From the NCBI GenBank assembly GCA_900073065.1, contig FJOG01000015.1:1461860-1525859 (forward strand): 64,000 bases of DNA. The letters run 5' to 3'. Each line of letters opens with the position of its first letter. Positions within the stretch are counted from its first letter, which is position 1. Below the pieces are notes generated by a model. That model saw only the letters and a program-made list of their open reading frames with translations. It was not told the DNA's origin and made no database searches. This stretch comes from Phialocephala subalpina (lineage: Eukaryota > Ascomycota > Leotiomycetes > Helotiales > Mollisiaceae). The position numbers and the translations under genes are program-made. Below, piece after piece: positions 10,462 to 22,750 of this stretch.

Positions 10462-13360
10462 ATGGCCCCGCGGACGCCGAGCACGGTGACACAGATTTGC
10501 AGCATTTGTGCAAAAGTGCCGTGGCTGGATCTTAATTTCGAAGACTTGGAAGGATATCCCCATCACTCGTCACTCAATGCATTAGTCGTATCTGCTCAAA
10601 CTTGCTTACTTTGCAAGTTCGTTCTGCATGCAGCAGTTTCCAATTATCGCCGCTCACTGAAGTCTTCAGTTGGCAAATATCGCCGGAGGAGGTTCGAGAC
10701 TGTGCACACTCATGAGAGTCCCTCCGACCGCACCTTACGGAAGGCTGCATACGTGAAAGAGTTTGGGCAGTGCATGCCAACCCAGGAATCAGATACTGGG
10801 CCTAACCCGTGTGGGTTTATTACACCAATGGACATGGGCGAGTGGAACACAGAGAATGTTTATGGACGCCCAGTAGTCACCGCTATCACCAGAATGACCG
10901 ACAACAGCAATGAACAACCAGTAGAGGACGCGCCCTTGGACTTGGCCGAATTGAAGAAGCAGATACCCAGCGGACATAGCATCTGGCTGTATGGCAACTA
11001 CTGGACCTCTGAAGGGCATGGTAGCGGAGGCAAGTCCGAGTTGGGCCTCGTATTGGTGCACGATTCAGGAGTACAAACCATATGTTTCACTCTGTCAACA
11101 ACCCCAAAGGAAATATCCTCATCCGTGGTAGTGCCTTGTCAATAATTACCGACGATGGCAAGCTACTCCTTACCCCGCATCTAATGCGCCTGCTAAATGG
11201 AAGCAGAAATCCCTCCTCCGCATGTGTCACGTCGTGTGCGCAACATCAGCTCGGACTCGGATCTTGCATTTCGTCAACTCAAACGGTGGCTACAAGAGTG
11301 TGACAGTACCCACAAATGCCATCTCTCATTTCCCAACTCTCCTTTGCCTACCAGAGTACTTCAAATCTTTGCCTCGGACCGCTCCGTGGCTCTGGTGGAG
11401 ACTCGCCGTCAACGAGGGAAATACGTAGCGCTAAGTCACAGTTGGGGTAGATCACCGCTACTAACAGCTACAAAATCCAATCTTGATGACCTAAAGTATG
11501 GAATTGACATATCGATCCTACCAAAGACATTTCAGGACGCAATAAGAATAACCAAAGTCTTGGCATAAGATATCTCTGGATAGGTATGAGCTCTTTCCTA
11601 TGACTAGTCTGCCGGTTGACAAGTATTTGCATGCCACATGATTGTCTCTTTAGATTGCCTTTGCATTATCCAAGGCGATCAGCTCGACTGGGAAAGAGAG
11701 TCATCGGCCATGGGAGACGTATACCTCAACTCGTATATCACTATATCAGCTGTGAATTCCACAGATAGCAATAGCGGTTGTTTTCCGAAGCGGAACGAGG
11801 ACTCCTATATCTCACCTGCCACCGTATCTCTAGGTTACAAAACAAAGACACAGGTATCAGGACCTGATAGCTGCTCGCTCGAGCTCATGGTCAAACAACG
11901 CTCTGCGATTATACACGTGACAAAAGAGTGACTACCTGGTTCATGTTCTTTGAGAGTTCAAAAGGCTACAATAGGGACCTTTGGGAAGCAATATGACCTT
12001 GTTTTAGATGAGCTTTTAAGTTCTAGAGGTATGGACTGATTCTAGCTAGTTGAGTTACAATCGCGATGCAGGTAGTAGATCCACACTAATAAAAATAACA
12101 TTCAGATTGGACTCTACAAGAGCGTCTATTATCCCCAAGGATTATACACTACGGCAAAGATCAAATGTACTTCGAATGCGAGTCCATGCTGCGATCTGAA
12201 GACGGATTCCTGTTCCCAAGTCCCTTCAGTCTTGACAGGCTCTTGAGGACTCAGATGATAACACATGAGCAGCACGGCATTCCGAAGCACGGAGGGGTGA
12301 ATATGGCAATTGGCTGCAGCGACATTATGGGCGGAATGAGGTGGCAAGGAGGCTGGATCGGTCTTATTCAGGACTACTCTATGCGCAAACTGTCAGTAGC
12401 GCAGGACAAACTTCCTGCACTCTCTGGTTTGGCCAGAATCATCCCCCAAAGGACACAAGATCGATATTTTGCGGGTCTGTGGGGAAGGCACTTTTACGAG
12501 GACCTGTTCTGGCGCGTTTATCTTCAAGAAGAAAGTTTCTCTAGCGGCATCCCGTTGAAAGGAAATATTCTTGGAGAGGCTATCACACCGGCCGAGTACT
12601 GAGCGCCGTCCTGGTCCTGGGCCTCACTCGACGCTCCTATCCGATTCATCCCTCTGACCTACGGAGACTTGGTCGCCGAAGTTATCAACTGCGAGACGAC
12701 ACCTAGCGGTAGCGACATGTACGGTAAAGTAAAGGCGGGTAAGCTTGTGATCGAAGTAAGGCCATTCATCATGATTTGAAATGCAGCTTGTTAATCGGAG
12801 ATCATTAGGGTCCCGTGTTCAAGATTCTTCCGCACGAGCCGAAGGAGGAGTGGAAACGGCAGGGTATTCCAGTTAAGATCCAATTCGATGGCAGTGAGCG
12901 TATAGAGTCTATCGGGGCCCTGTATCTTGATCTCCCTAGAGAATCGTTGCAATTCCCCTGCTATGCCTTCTTCATCGATCCGGCAAATGCGCTCGTGCTT
13001 AGCACTTGTCCCAGTCACACGGATACTGTACTAGGCAAAATTTCAGGAGACGACTTATCACCCCTACCACTCGTGACAAGTGAAGACGCCCGAAGACACA
13101 TCCAGGGGCCTCCGAAGGTAATAGGGTTAGACTACACACGTGGCATGACATTCGAAGCGTTTGCCAGTGCCAAAAGGATTGGCGTTGCCTCATTCGTCAA
13201 AGGATTTGAACCGGACCCCAAGGAAGTTGGAAAGACAGAAGATAAGATACTCGACAACGCTGACGAGCTAGACTGGGACGACATAATCGAGCAGTCTGGG
13301 AGTAAGTCTTGGGGCCCCATAACCAAAGAAGACCTTAGAGTGAGAGTCACAATCATCTAA
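10462..13360 (+). pseudogene. HET-domain protein, disrupted
   Basis: Sequential exons read as a HET (heterokaryon incompatibility) protein: an N-terminal Cys-containing segment (QICSICAKVPW, TCLLCKFVL), then YVALSHSWG, DCLCIIQGD, DWERESSAMGDVY, DWTLQERLLSPR and APSWSWASLD, all HET signatures in the right order. Introns can be placed at about 11584-11651, 12029-12105 and 12756-12808. The frame is broken in at least three places. A one-base deletion near 11563 lies just before the expected IRYLWID. A TGA at 11929-11931 falls inside an exon. A TGA at 12600-12602 stands where family members usually have Arg before APSWSW (CGA>TGA). The stops at 11143 and just before 11197 may be a further lesion or an unrecognised intron. 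HET proteins trigger cell death after fusion with an incompatible strain; this copy is probably inactive. Confidence 0.82.
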
Positions 13361-14040
13361 TAAATATTACCGAGTTCTGTCACTCTTTCACCAATACTTA
13401 CTGGAGATATTCCTTGTGAACGTTCTAACAATTCTAAGATCTCGCGGCTTCGTGAAGCAAGTTCATCGAGGCCGTTCCAAACATTTGATCTTTCAGTACT
13501 AACGGGCTACGCGCGGACATCTCGGCTCTCGCACCGCACAAAAATTGATATCGATTGTCGGTACCGAGAATAGTCTAGGGTTCACGAACTGGTTTGTAAA
13601 AAACGGGGGTGGTTCATGAACAAGGGAATGAGATGGCGCTTAATGGAGCTTAGCGACTGGCCCCTATATCAGCAGCTCTACTGTTTTGAGAAAAGAGACA
13701 AAACACTGTGATCATAGCTTCATTATTTCCTAATCGGGGCGATATCTACAGCTATCCTAAGATATAGGTCACTTGAGCTCGTTTCCGAGTAGGATAGAGG
13801 GGAGTGGAACCATATAGTCTATATATAAAATCCGTTTCATGAAATTCACGGTTCAAATGGATGCTAATGGACTGTGAGTTAGACTAGTGGCAATATAGGC
13901 TCGAACAGACCGATATTTGAATTGATACATACCAGCGGTTCGCTAAGCGAGCTAAGCATGTAAGTGTATACGCTCTTATTGAGGTCAACCACCTGCTTCG
14001 TCATGAGTCATAGCCGTATACGCAGGCGATCGAGCTTCCT
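13361..14040. other. Intergenic, mixed composition
   Basis: Follows the HET pseudogene. It includes GTTCACGAACTGG and TTCATGAAC-like sequences near 13575-13620 and 13838-13852 that may be decayed repeat ends, but I cannot pair them convincingly. No gene is supported. Confidence 0.35.
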
Positions 14041-14270
14041 GCTTGTCTACGAGCCTATTTCAATATCTTCTCTATATCAAACGCTAAGAAGCTAGCGCCA
14101 GATTGTGATATAGACTTTGCCATCGAACTCAAGCTAAGTACAGAGCCTCCGTATGGACCTATTTACCCTCTATCGCCACGGCAGCTAGCGGCTCTCAAGG
14201 AGTTCCTCGAGTAAAATTTGTCTAAGGGATTCATCCGGGAATCAAAGAGCATCCTGCGGGCACCACTACC
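14041..14270 (+). mobile_element. Ty3/gypsy retrotransposon fragment (start of the RT domain)
   Basis: One frame reads AKKLAPDCDIDFAIEL, then a Pro-rich PPYGPIYPLSPRQLAALKEF, a TAA, then NLSKGFIRESKS. This is the conserved segment just upstream of the reverse-transcriptase fingers of Ty3/gypsy polyproteins (usual pattern PPYGPIYPLS...L..YL...L..GFIRPS). Homology stops near 14270. No LTRs, catalytic RT motifs or integrase are seen, so this is a relic. Confidence 0.75.
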
Positions 14271-15793
14271 TTCGCTTAAATAAGTCAGGTGATATTTCGA
14301 CTTAGAGGTGCTCTTTTTGATCTTCCCTGTAGTTTTCGTCGTGACCCCTTGACAAGGTTTCGGGCATGGCTTCAGGCATCGATACTCATACGGACGCATG
14401 CAAGCACTAAGCAGAACCTCACACAGGAAGCTAGAAGCTAGCAGGAAATGCAGAATTGGAGGCATTCACGTGAGCCGAAAAGGCGTGCTGACAGAATTTA
14501 ACAAACCGAAGGTAAAATATTGAGGAAACAACGCAAACGATTGTGGGGGGAGGCGCTGGCGACAAATTCGAGATCCATCGAAGGGAGAAGCTGTTGTTGA
14601 TAGAGTTGCCGAGGAGGATAACACGACGGGAAGATCTCACGTCGATTTGCATCAGGTTTAGCGTGACCCGTGACCTCCGCCAATGTCAGAGATTTTTCAT
14701 CGTGCTCGTCGTCCCCTTCTCCTTCCATCACGAACTCGTCAACCTCGAACCTCATCCACGACGCCCTCAACTTGAACGAAATTCCTATAGCTGGCCCCTG
14801 GATAGCTTCTAATCTCAGCCAAGCCCATGAGCATGCACGTGACGGGCATCTCCTTTTGTTTCCTCTTCGCACGACGGTCTACATGGAAGAGCGAGCGTGT
14901 TGATAATGCACACATCTCTTGGAACTTACCTGGTGTGTATTCCGATAGTTTATCGATTCGGGTGTAACCTGCCCAAGTGGGATCAATCAAAATCTGCGAA
15001 TGGAAGCTGTCCATTTTCGACCCCTCATCACCCATGCGTTTGCTGCAATCTTGACTCGCGGGATTCCTTGTACCGCACACTTTTTATATTGATTCATTTA
15101 TTTATGCTGCAATGTCTCTGGTCGCTGGAAACCTTGATCAAATGGCATTCACGATGCGCAATCATGTGCGAGATTCTTCGTGGTTCATACAGCATTCAAC
15201 TGCCGAACCCGGAAAGTCCCCAGTCTCCGATTGGTTTATATTCAGATCTAGCATTGCAGACTGAGACCTCAAAGTAGCCGGATTAGCAGGAGGTTCGTAG
15301 GGAAGTTGCCCAATCTGTTTGTGGGCCGGCAGGTTCCCTCGTCGCCGCGCCTTCTTTCACACAACCACCATTCTGAGTCTGTGGTACAGAAGTCATGGGC
15401 CTCAAAGCCAAGTCCGTGCTTATTCTGTACTTGCTCATCGACTCACAATCGTCCATGCGTCATGATGCACTTCGAAATCTGTCTGTATACTTGCGCAATA
15501 GTTCAGCTGCGACACAGGTCTCATGCTATCACCTTCCATTTTGTGCGTCACCTTCACCTGAAGGCTTATCATCTCATGAACAAATCTTTCACGTACTCAC
15601 AAGAGTATGTCACGATTGGTTTGAGTCAGGTCCTGGGACAAGAGTTCATGATGCAGTGTCAGCGTGCGATAAGCCCGACAAGGGTGGTGCAATAGGAAGG
15701 AGAGTTCTGGTGGAGGTTTTTATGATGTTCTACATTACATGGGAGATTTCTTGTCAGAATGGAAAGGAGTTTGATGGTCTCGCCGAGGAGAGG
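14271..15793. other. Intergenic region upstream of the subtilase
   Basis: About 1.5 kb of balanced composition. Open stretches of 70-130 codons on both strands (for example 14498-14872 minus and 15306-15695 plus) show no domain or signal peptide. The frame of the subtilase extends upstream to 15395, but the ATG at 15794 is the one followed by a signal peptide, so the upstream part is taken as 5' UTR or promoter. Confidence 0.4.
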
Positions 15794-18572
15794 ATGCTTT
15801 TTCTATACGCTGTACTTGGGCTGATTGCCGTTGTATCTGGTGCATTGTTCAATGCCAGTAATGCTGCTGCTCTTCAAAAGGCCTACATCATTCAACTCTC
15901 CCCTCAAGGCGAACCAGAATCGCCCAAAAGATCTACAGAACATCTGAACCAATTCCACAGGAGAGCATTGAGTCTCGACTACTCGGTTCGACACGAATTC
16001 TCGAATGCGGATGTCTTTCTTGGTATATCCATTCAAGTCAACGGGGACATTACTGAGGAAGAAGCCTTGACACAGCTCCACGACATCCCAGGAGTGATTT
16101 CAGTCTCCAGTATTTACAACGTCAGTGTTTCAGTTCAACCAGGAATACCGCGACCAGACACTTCTACATCTTCCAATCTAGAATCACAGCCTCCGGTCAT
16201 TGTCTCCGGAAATGGGAATCTCGCCTCGTCACTTGAAATGGGAGGTGTGGACAAGCTACATCAACTTGGTATCAAAGGGAAAGGAATCAAGATTGGTGTG
16301 ATTGATACTGGTGTCGATTATCGGCATCCTGCTCTAGGTGGTGGGTTTGGACCTGGTCACAAGATTGCTGGCGGCTACTCGTTTGTGCTGGACAATGGAA
16401 CTCTCAGGAACACTCCCAATCCCCTTGCCACCTGCTACGGAGGAGGTCACGGCACCCATGTGTCGGGTGAGTTCAGTCCGTCTCTGTTGAGGTAAAGCTG
16501 ACTTTTCAGGAATCATTGGCATGGACAGTGTCCAAGATGGATTTGACATTGTTGGAGTTGCTCCAGAAGCCAGCATCTTCATGTACCGGGTTTTCGACTG
16601 CGCTGGCCATGCTGGAAGCGATACCATCATGGCGGCAATGTCAAAAGCAGCGGATGATGGCGTCGACCTCGTTAGTATGTCGCTTGGGATCGGCCTAGCA
16701 TCTTTTAGCGGCGCATTGGATCCGTTGGCTGCCGTGACCCAGATGCTTACCGATCACGGGATTGCTGTGATCGTTGCGCAAGCGAATGACGCGAATGGAA
16801 GCATGACCACGCCTGAGCTCTACACAGAGGAATGGCCGAGCACAGAACCAACATCGATCAGTGTGGGCGCCATATCCAACACCCACTTCCCTCTTGTCTA
16901 CTCTGCGACGGACTCTGTCGGCGCTCCCATTCAATATGCATCGGTGTATCCTTTGGACTTTCTAAATGGTGCTGATGTCTACATTATCAATGATGGATGC
17001 AGTTCTACGGCATGGACAGATGCTCTAGCAGCGATCAAGAATGTCAGTCAGACCATCATCGCTTTCGGAGTTACAACTGGATGTCAAGCGACCTCTGCAG
17101 GCAGCTGGAATTCTGCGACCGTCGAGCCTGCACACATCATGGCATTGAATTCGGATACTTCTAATCCTTACCTTGCGGAGTACGATACTCCAAGTCAAGG
17201 ATTCTTTGGTGCGACCCAATTCATCAACCTCAACGTCCCTGATGGGTCGATACTTAAGAAGAACTTTGCAGCTGCTGGAGGCTATCTGAAGTACAAACTC
17301 TTTTTCAACAACAAGAACTTCACTAGTGTTGCGCAGAAAAGCGGTGGGATGGTTGACTACTACTCGAGCTTTGGTCCTACGTGGCACGAGTATGATCTGA
17401 AGCCTCAAATATCTGCTCCGGGAGGCCATGTTCTCTCGACTTGGCCATTGGGACCTCTGGGAGGGTATGCGATCTTGTCTGGGACGTCTATGGCAACTCC
17501 GTATTTGGCAGGATGCTTCGCTCTCGTCAAGTCTCAGTTTCCAACGGCTTCGATTGCGGAGATCAGAGCTAGACTACAGGTCAATGCTGAACCGGTTCCG
17601 TGGGTTTTCAACAAGTCGATGCTTTCAGCAACCGTTCAACAAGGCGCTGGACTTGTCAATGTATACGACGCAATCTTTGCAGATACCAAAATCTCTCCTG
17701 GCCAACTCAAGGTTTCCGATGTCAGTAAAACGGCGTATGGTCTTGTCAACATCACCGTCGAGAATACTTCACCAAATTCAAAGACTTATTCAATGTCCCA
17801 CCAAGGGGCAGGATATATGGACTACTATATACCCAGCGGCAAGAAAAATCAGGAGCCGATGTTTGGCACGACCCACTTTCCCACACCGAGTTTGACAGTA
17901 CCAGCGGGGACTTCGATCAATGTTCAATTCTCGATCATTCCTCCTCAAGGTGTCGTCCCATCGAATCTTCCGGTCTTTGGTGGGTTCATCAAAGTCAGCG
18001 ACAGCGATGGAAAGTCATTCTCAGTTCCATATGCCGGTCCACCGTATTCACTTTACAACACCCCGTATCTCCTCGTCCAGAATGCTTCCCAAGGAACACA
18101 GCTCCCGGAAGTCTACGCCTACAATGCCGATCAATCCCAAGTCACGTACGATACTGGCCTCCTCGAGATCAACGCCACGAATGGGTACGGTGCTTCGATT
18201 CCGACCCTGCAATGGACGCGCTCCTTCCGAGTTGATGTCTTGCCAGCCAATACGAACATCACAGCAAATTACTACGGATTTGATACAATAGTAAAGAATG
18301 ATTACCAACCGAGCAGAAGCGTCCCCTCAGATTCGATCTTTGGATATCCCTCGTTCGGCACGGTGGTGAATTCTTCAGGATTCATCTGGCCAGGAGGTAG
18401 TTCACCTTTTGAATTGGATGATACGGTGATGCGAAGCAATGGCTCGAAGTACAGTGTTGGGAATGGAGATTATAGATGGTTTGCGAGCGTTTTGAGAGAG
18501 GGTGGGAGTCATGGCGTTCAGGAAGATCATGATACTTGGTTGGGTCCTGTCATGCGGTTCGTTGGTTCGTGA
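15794..18572 (+). CDS. Secreted subtilisin-like serine protease (S8) with PA-like insert
   Basis: Two exons (15794-16466, 16510-18572; 43-nt intron) encode 911 residues. The N-terminus MLFLYAVLGLIAVVSGALF is a signal peptide, followed by an inhibitor-type propeptide (KAYIIQLSP... through about residue 120). The catalytic domain has Asp171 (GVIDTGVDYRHPALG), His219 (GGGHGTHVSG, regenerated exactly across the intron) and Ser551 (LSGTSMATPYLAG). The long gap between His and Ser holds a PA-like insertion around residues 370-430, as in fungal and bacterial vpr/C5a-peptidase-type subtilases. A fibronectin-III-like C-terminal region (DUF1034-like) follows. It is predicted to degrade extracellular protein. 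The first in-frame ATG giving a signal peptide was chosen. The gene appears intact. Confidence 0.92.
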
Positions 18573-19332
18573 TTTGGGAGCCGTTCGTCTCGCGGAAGAT
18601 CGCGAGGATGTCTGAGGTCGGAGTTTAGTCCATTCTAGCAAGTGGGATATCAAAGTTCTACAGAACTTGGAACTTTTTCGTTGCCACAAGTGGTAGGTGC
18701 GGGACGGGACATGGGCGGCACATTCTGTCGAAGACTACCATGGCGATTGATCCAGATCATACGGAGTTTAGGTTGCTTTGGCAAGTGCCAGCCATTGGGG
18801 GTTAATGACACTTTTCTCTTTAGATCTGTGTCGGGCAGTCCTTCTATTCCGAGAGACATCCTTATAGATGTCAAGGTTTCTGTCGAGTTGCAATCAACTG
18901 GGTCATATGCGCTTCATTCTAACCTGCTCATTCAAGGCTTTCAATCATCAGCAGTTCACCACGCCCACCGGGAAAGAATCCTGATTGATTTGAGATATCA
19001 AGGTGCTAGAGATCAATGTCTACGTGAGGCTGGGACATTCAATTGAGTTTCTCTCTGTTCGATAAAATCGCATTGCTACCCTACCCGCCCCGCCTTGCCA
19101 ACAATACAAGCTTGCAAGTGCAATCATGAGTCATTAACCTGCTCCTCCATTGTCTTCTACTCAGCCTCCTCGTCAATCGATTCACCTTGCTCATTTACAG
19201 TTCCGTGCTCGATGAGCTGTTGGACACACTCTCTCCCAACAGCATTGCCATCATCCAATCCTATCTCCTCTATTGCGTTTCTCAACACGGAATTAATCTC
19301 CTGGGCCCTTCCTTTATTCTCCTCTGCGCTCA
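18573..19332. other. Intergenic region
   Basis: The subtilase 3' UTR falls here. The plus-strand open stretches at 18642-19046 and 19095-19502 show no recognisable domain; the second is a shadow of the minus-strand ORF that follows. The stretch 18640-18675 (AAGTGGGATATCAAAGTTCT...) resembles 24346-24380, so a short dispersed repeat may be present. Confidence 0.35.
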
Positions 19333-20016
19333 TCATCTCCTCGCCATCTTCGCCCCCTTTCTCCGCAACGTCTCCTTCCGTCTCCGCATCATCTCCTTGG
19401 TCTGTGGTTTCTCTATCATCATCGCCGGCGGGTCCTGTATCATGTAATACCTACCATCTACATCCTGGTGAACTTCCCCTGGCGCTTTCTCGTCAGGTCT
19501 GAGAGGTAGAGCAGAGTCAGTGCCGTGTTGAGATGATATCTGCCGGGGGTCCAGAAGATCACATGCAGTTTTCAACATCCCCCAACACCAATTCAAATCG
19601 CTGGGATTGAGCGGAAAAGACTCCTCAATTTGTCGCTTCAACAATCTGAAAGTGGGACGACATTTTCTCAGAGCTTCGACTGCCAAGGACGGTGTATGTG
19701 ATGAGTTGATCAGGGTTGCCAATGCGTCGATGAAATGCGTGCTCGAGATGGCTGTTAGCTTTCGGGTCAAGATGTCAAGCTCTGATGAACCTTCAAAGAC
19801 TTCATACCGAGCTAGTCGAATATGGGTGCGGGCAAGGGAGAAGAAGTCACCTTCGAAGAGTGGCATCATAGTTGATGTTGGAGTTAGAAGTTGGTCAAAG
19901 TTGGCTCGATTTGTTTTCAGCATCAGGTATCTTATGCGATCACTTTCAATGGATGCGAAAGCTGTCAATTCTACAACCTGCTCGAAGATGCCGGACGCAC
20001 CTTTAGGTTGAGACAA
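19333..20016 (-). CDS. Hypothetical protein
   Basis: A 227-codon minus-strand ORF with an ATG start (MSQPKGASGIFEQ). The first 160 residues are a mix of short hydrophobic and charged stretches that looks helical (for example DALATLINSS, KCRPTFRLLKRQIEESF). The last 35 residues are strongly basic (KEMMRRRKETLRRKGAKMARR). No transmembrane segment, signal peptide or catalytic motif is seen, and I do not recognise the family. It could be one exon of a larger gene, since GT/AG sites exist around the basic tail, but no continuation is convincing. Coding status rests on length and amino-acid character only. Confidence 0.5.
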   Translation of the reverse strand: MSQPKGASGIFEQVVELTAFASIESDRIRYLMLKTNRANFDQLLTPTSTMMPLFEGDFFSLARTHIRLARYEVFEGSSELDILTRKLTAISSTHFIDALATLINSSHTPSLAVEALRKCRPTFRLLKRQIEESFPLNPSDLNWCWGMLKTACDLLDPRQISSQHGTDSALPLRPDEKAPGEVHQDVDGRYYMIQDPPAMMIEKPQTKEMMRRRKETLRRKGAKMARR

Positions 20017-20486
20017 CTAGAACACGCCAGATACTGAAAGCTGCAGCCATTCATTTCGAGGTCCTGCACGATACTGAGCGCCAGCATAAAGACAATGTGT
20101 GCGATTTCGTTCCATTCCAATACCATTCTCAATGATTACGTCCAGTTATCACTTTCTTGTGCTGTATCTCACCAGTGATGATTGCACCCTTGAAAATTCT
20201 GTCGATCAAAGCCGTTTTCATCGAAAATCTACGAGTAGATTGATATCTGACTGTGACACTGCAGGAGGTGGTTCCAGAGCGGGCGTGGGAAGAGACTAAA
20301 TTCTGACTGCGCAGGCAAAGGTGAGCACCAGCCTTCAATTGGCTACCAACACGACTCAAGCATAGCGTCCCGTCTCTAGTCTCTCGTACAGCGTTAAGTA
20401 GGAAAGAATCTTTGGGGCTGAGTTTGTTAAAGGTGGCCAAATCCTTTTCGCTTTTGTCTTCCAATGCTGACACAGGGCTGCCAAAC
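20017..20486. other. Intergenic region between divergent genes
   Basis: About 470 bp between the start of the minus-strand ORF and the start of the P450 gene, so both promoters lie here. No specific element is recognised. Confidence 0.4.
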
Positions 20487-22192
20487 ATGGCGGAAACCTT
20501 CTGGAATCAAGCCACGAGGCTTTTCACCTTCCCAAACCTCTACGCTCTCATCATTATTTGCGCTTTCCTGAAATTTCTGCGCCAGGTCATTCACTATCGC
20601 TTTGTTCACCCACTGAAAGAATTTCCAGGACCTCTTTGGTGGGGCGTGACGAGGGTTCCACTGGCGTGGAGCAACTTCTGGGGTCGGGAAATCCAAAGAG
20701 AAACAGAACTTGCAAGGGAATACGGTATGCTCGAAGCTTTTGAAAGATCTCGGCTAATTTAACAGGTAACATTGTGAGAATATCTCCCGACGATGTTGCT
20801 TGTCTCTTCGGCAAAGACGCTTCCTCTCATCTACCATCGGACGGCGAAGAAGACTCCTCATTACACCCTTTTCAGCTTCGGTCCAGAGAAGACTGTCTTT
20901 CACATGTGGGAGCATTCCGAATATGCGGAGCGAGCCAAAATTGTTGCTGGAATCTACTCCTCGAAAGCTCACATGCCTAGCACCGAGGAGACCATGGATC
21001 AGCACCTCATGGAGTGGATTGAGAAACTCAAGACATCGTACGCGAATCCTGGGAAAATGTTCGATGTTGGCGAATGGGTGCAGTACTACACCGTCGACAC
21101 CACTCTGGAGCTTGCATTCGGTGATCAGTTCCAGCTTGGCTACGTGAAGAATGGGAAGGATGTCCTTGGAATCAGCCATGGGTTCAAAAGTGCGTTGCCA
21201 CTCTATGGAATAGTTTGTCGGCTGCATCCCTTCTTCACCTGGCTCAATACGACTGTCGTTGGAACATTCTTTGAGTGGTACATACTTCATGGAGATTTCC
21301 AGATTGGTAACATGACTCGGTATGTAGACAAATGCTTGAAGGCGAGACTGGCGGAGATGAAAGAAGGGAATACAGAGAAACGAAATGACATGCTTCAAAG
21401 GTGAGTTCAACTCCAAGTCTTGAGACCGTGCTGACTTTCCAGTTTCATCGACGCTCGAACCCCGCAAGGTACGCCGCTCTCCTTCGAAACTCTTCGAGGA
21501 GAAGTTCAGATTGTTGTCATGGCTGGAGCAGACAACACGACAGCGGCAATCTGCACAACTCTGTACCATATCCTCCAGTCTCCAATCGCACATTCGAAAG
21601 TTATGGAAGAATTGATTGCTGCAGAGCAAGCTGGTATCTTTGGGAAGCGTCCGCGATACGCCGATATTCTCAGATATTGCCGTTTCTACGTTGCATGCGT
21701 CAGAGAAAGCCTTCGACTGAATCTAAGCCTACCTTCAATCATCCCTCGATATTCAACGTCAGACGTGGATCATCCATTAGTGATAGATGGGCGAACAATT
21801 CCGCCAAATACGGAAGTCGCTAGTAATCCTTGGATTACCCAGCGGGACCCAGAACTTTATGGAGAGGATGCGGAGGAGTGGAAGCCTGAAAGATGGCTGA
21901 ATGCTGAGAATGCTGCCCTGTTTGAGAAGCACAACTTCACTTTTGGATATGGCAGTCGCTTGTGCCTCAGACGGCAGCTTGGAATCATGAGCGTTATGAA
22001 GACTCCGTTGATGGCGAGTATCTATCGAACCGTAGATATTACATTTGCTGACATAAATAGTTCTTGCAAAACTTTCACGCAAGTTTGGACAAGCAAGGAG
22101 GGAAACCAAGGTTGAGTGTCAGAGCCGACTTCTCGTACTGGGAGAACTTTCGATTGGCGATCGTGGAGAGGGACTTGGACTGTTGTTCTTAA
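20487..22192 (+). pseudogene. Cytochrome P450, probably disrupted by frameshifts
   Basis: The protein starts MAETFWNQATRLF with an N-terminal membrane anchor (LYALIIICAFLKFL) and the usual KEFPGPLWW. Introns are 20725-20765 and 21401-21442. Later landmarks are the I-helix AGADNTTAAI, the K-helix ESLRLN, PERW, and the heme loop FGYGSRLCLRRQLG. After VRISPDDVA (20768-20800) the frame must shift by one extra T (GCTTGTCTC) to continue as VSSAKTLP. At about 22112 a second shift is needed to pass from EGNQG to the natural C-terminus LSVRADFSYWENFRLAIVE, which ends at 22190-22192. The residue two after the heme Cys, normally Gly, is Arg (GGA>AGA). Either this is a recent pseudogene or the assembly has two small errors. 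The reaction is unknown. Confidence 0.8.
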
Positions 22193-22750
22193 TCTTCCAA
22201 CCCAGACTGGACTTTCTCGATCCCATATTCTCTGACCAAGGAGTCTCATTGGTACCGGATCTGGCGTTCGCTTGGCCTAGCCGCGACAAAGTCCAAGCGA
22301 AGTTGGAACATTTTGCTGGACTTGGATGTCCCGAGAACAACTATTGGGGCATTCATTGCTGTCGTTAGCACACGGAAGCCTCTGAATCAATTGTTTCTCC
22401 TTTTGAGGTGATTACCCCGCCAACTTCCCAAATGCTGATCTGTCAACTTTGACACCTGCGGATTGGAGGAAAATCAAACCCACAGAACCGCAAGGTTCAG
22501 GCAAAGTTGAAACGGCACCACATACCCCACCAAAACACGAAGATCTTCCATCGCGGCTCTCATTCTCCGAGAACAAGCTTCCACTTGTCCTGGTTTGGAT
22601 TGTTTTTCGAGCATTTGCCCCGCCTCTCCCCTAGTCAGTGTTCAGTGTGTTGACCCTGCAACATTATTATAAATATACCGATGCTCTTTCCTCGACGATG
22701 CGAGAGCAGCCAGTCTTTTGGTCAATTCGCTCTTCGATTGACCGTACACG
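22193..22750. other. Intergenic region with pectate lyase promoter
   Basis: Holds the 3' side of the P450 and the 5' side of the pectate lyase. Apart from the TATA-like element at 22668-22677, I see no recognisable site. Confidence 0.4.
22668..22677 (+). promoter_or_regulatory. TATA-like element of the pectate lyase gene
   Basis: TATAAATATA lies 74 bp upstream of the ATG at 22751, at a spacing usual for fungal core promoters with a short 5' UTR. Confidence 0.5.

Noticed and set aside
15395..15793. In-frame 5' extension of the subtilase ORF
   Set aside because: It would bury the clear signal peptide that starts at 15794.
19095..19502. Ser/Pro-rich plus-strand ORF opposite the 227-aa minus-strand ORF
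   Set aside because: It overlaps the minus-strand ORF and has the low-complexity makeup typical of antisense shadows.
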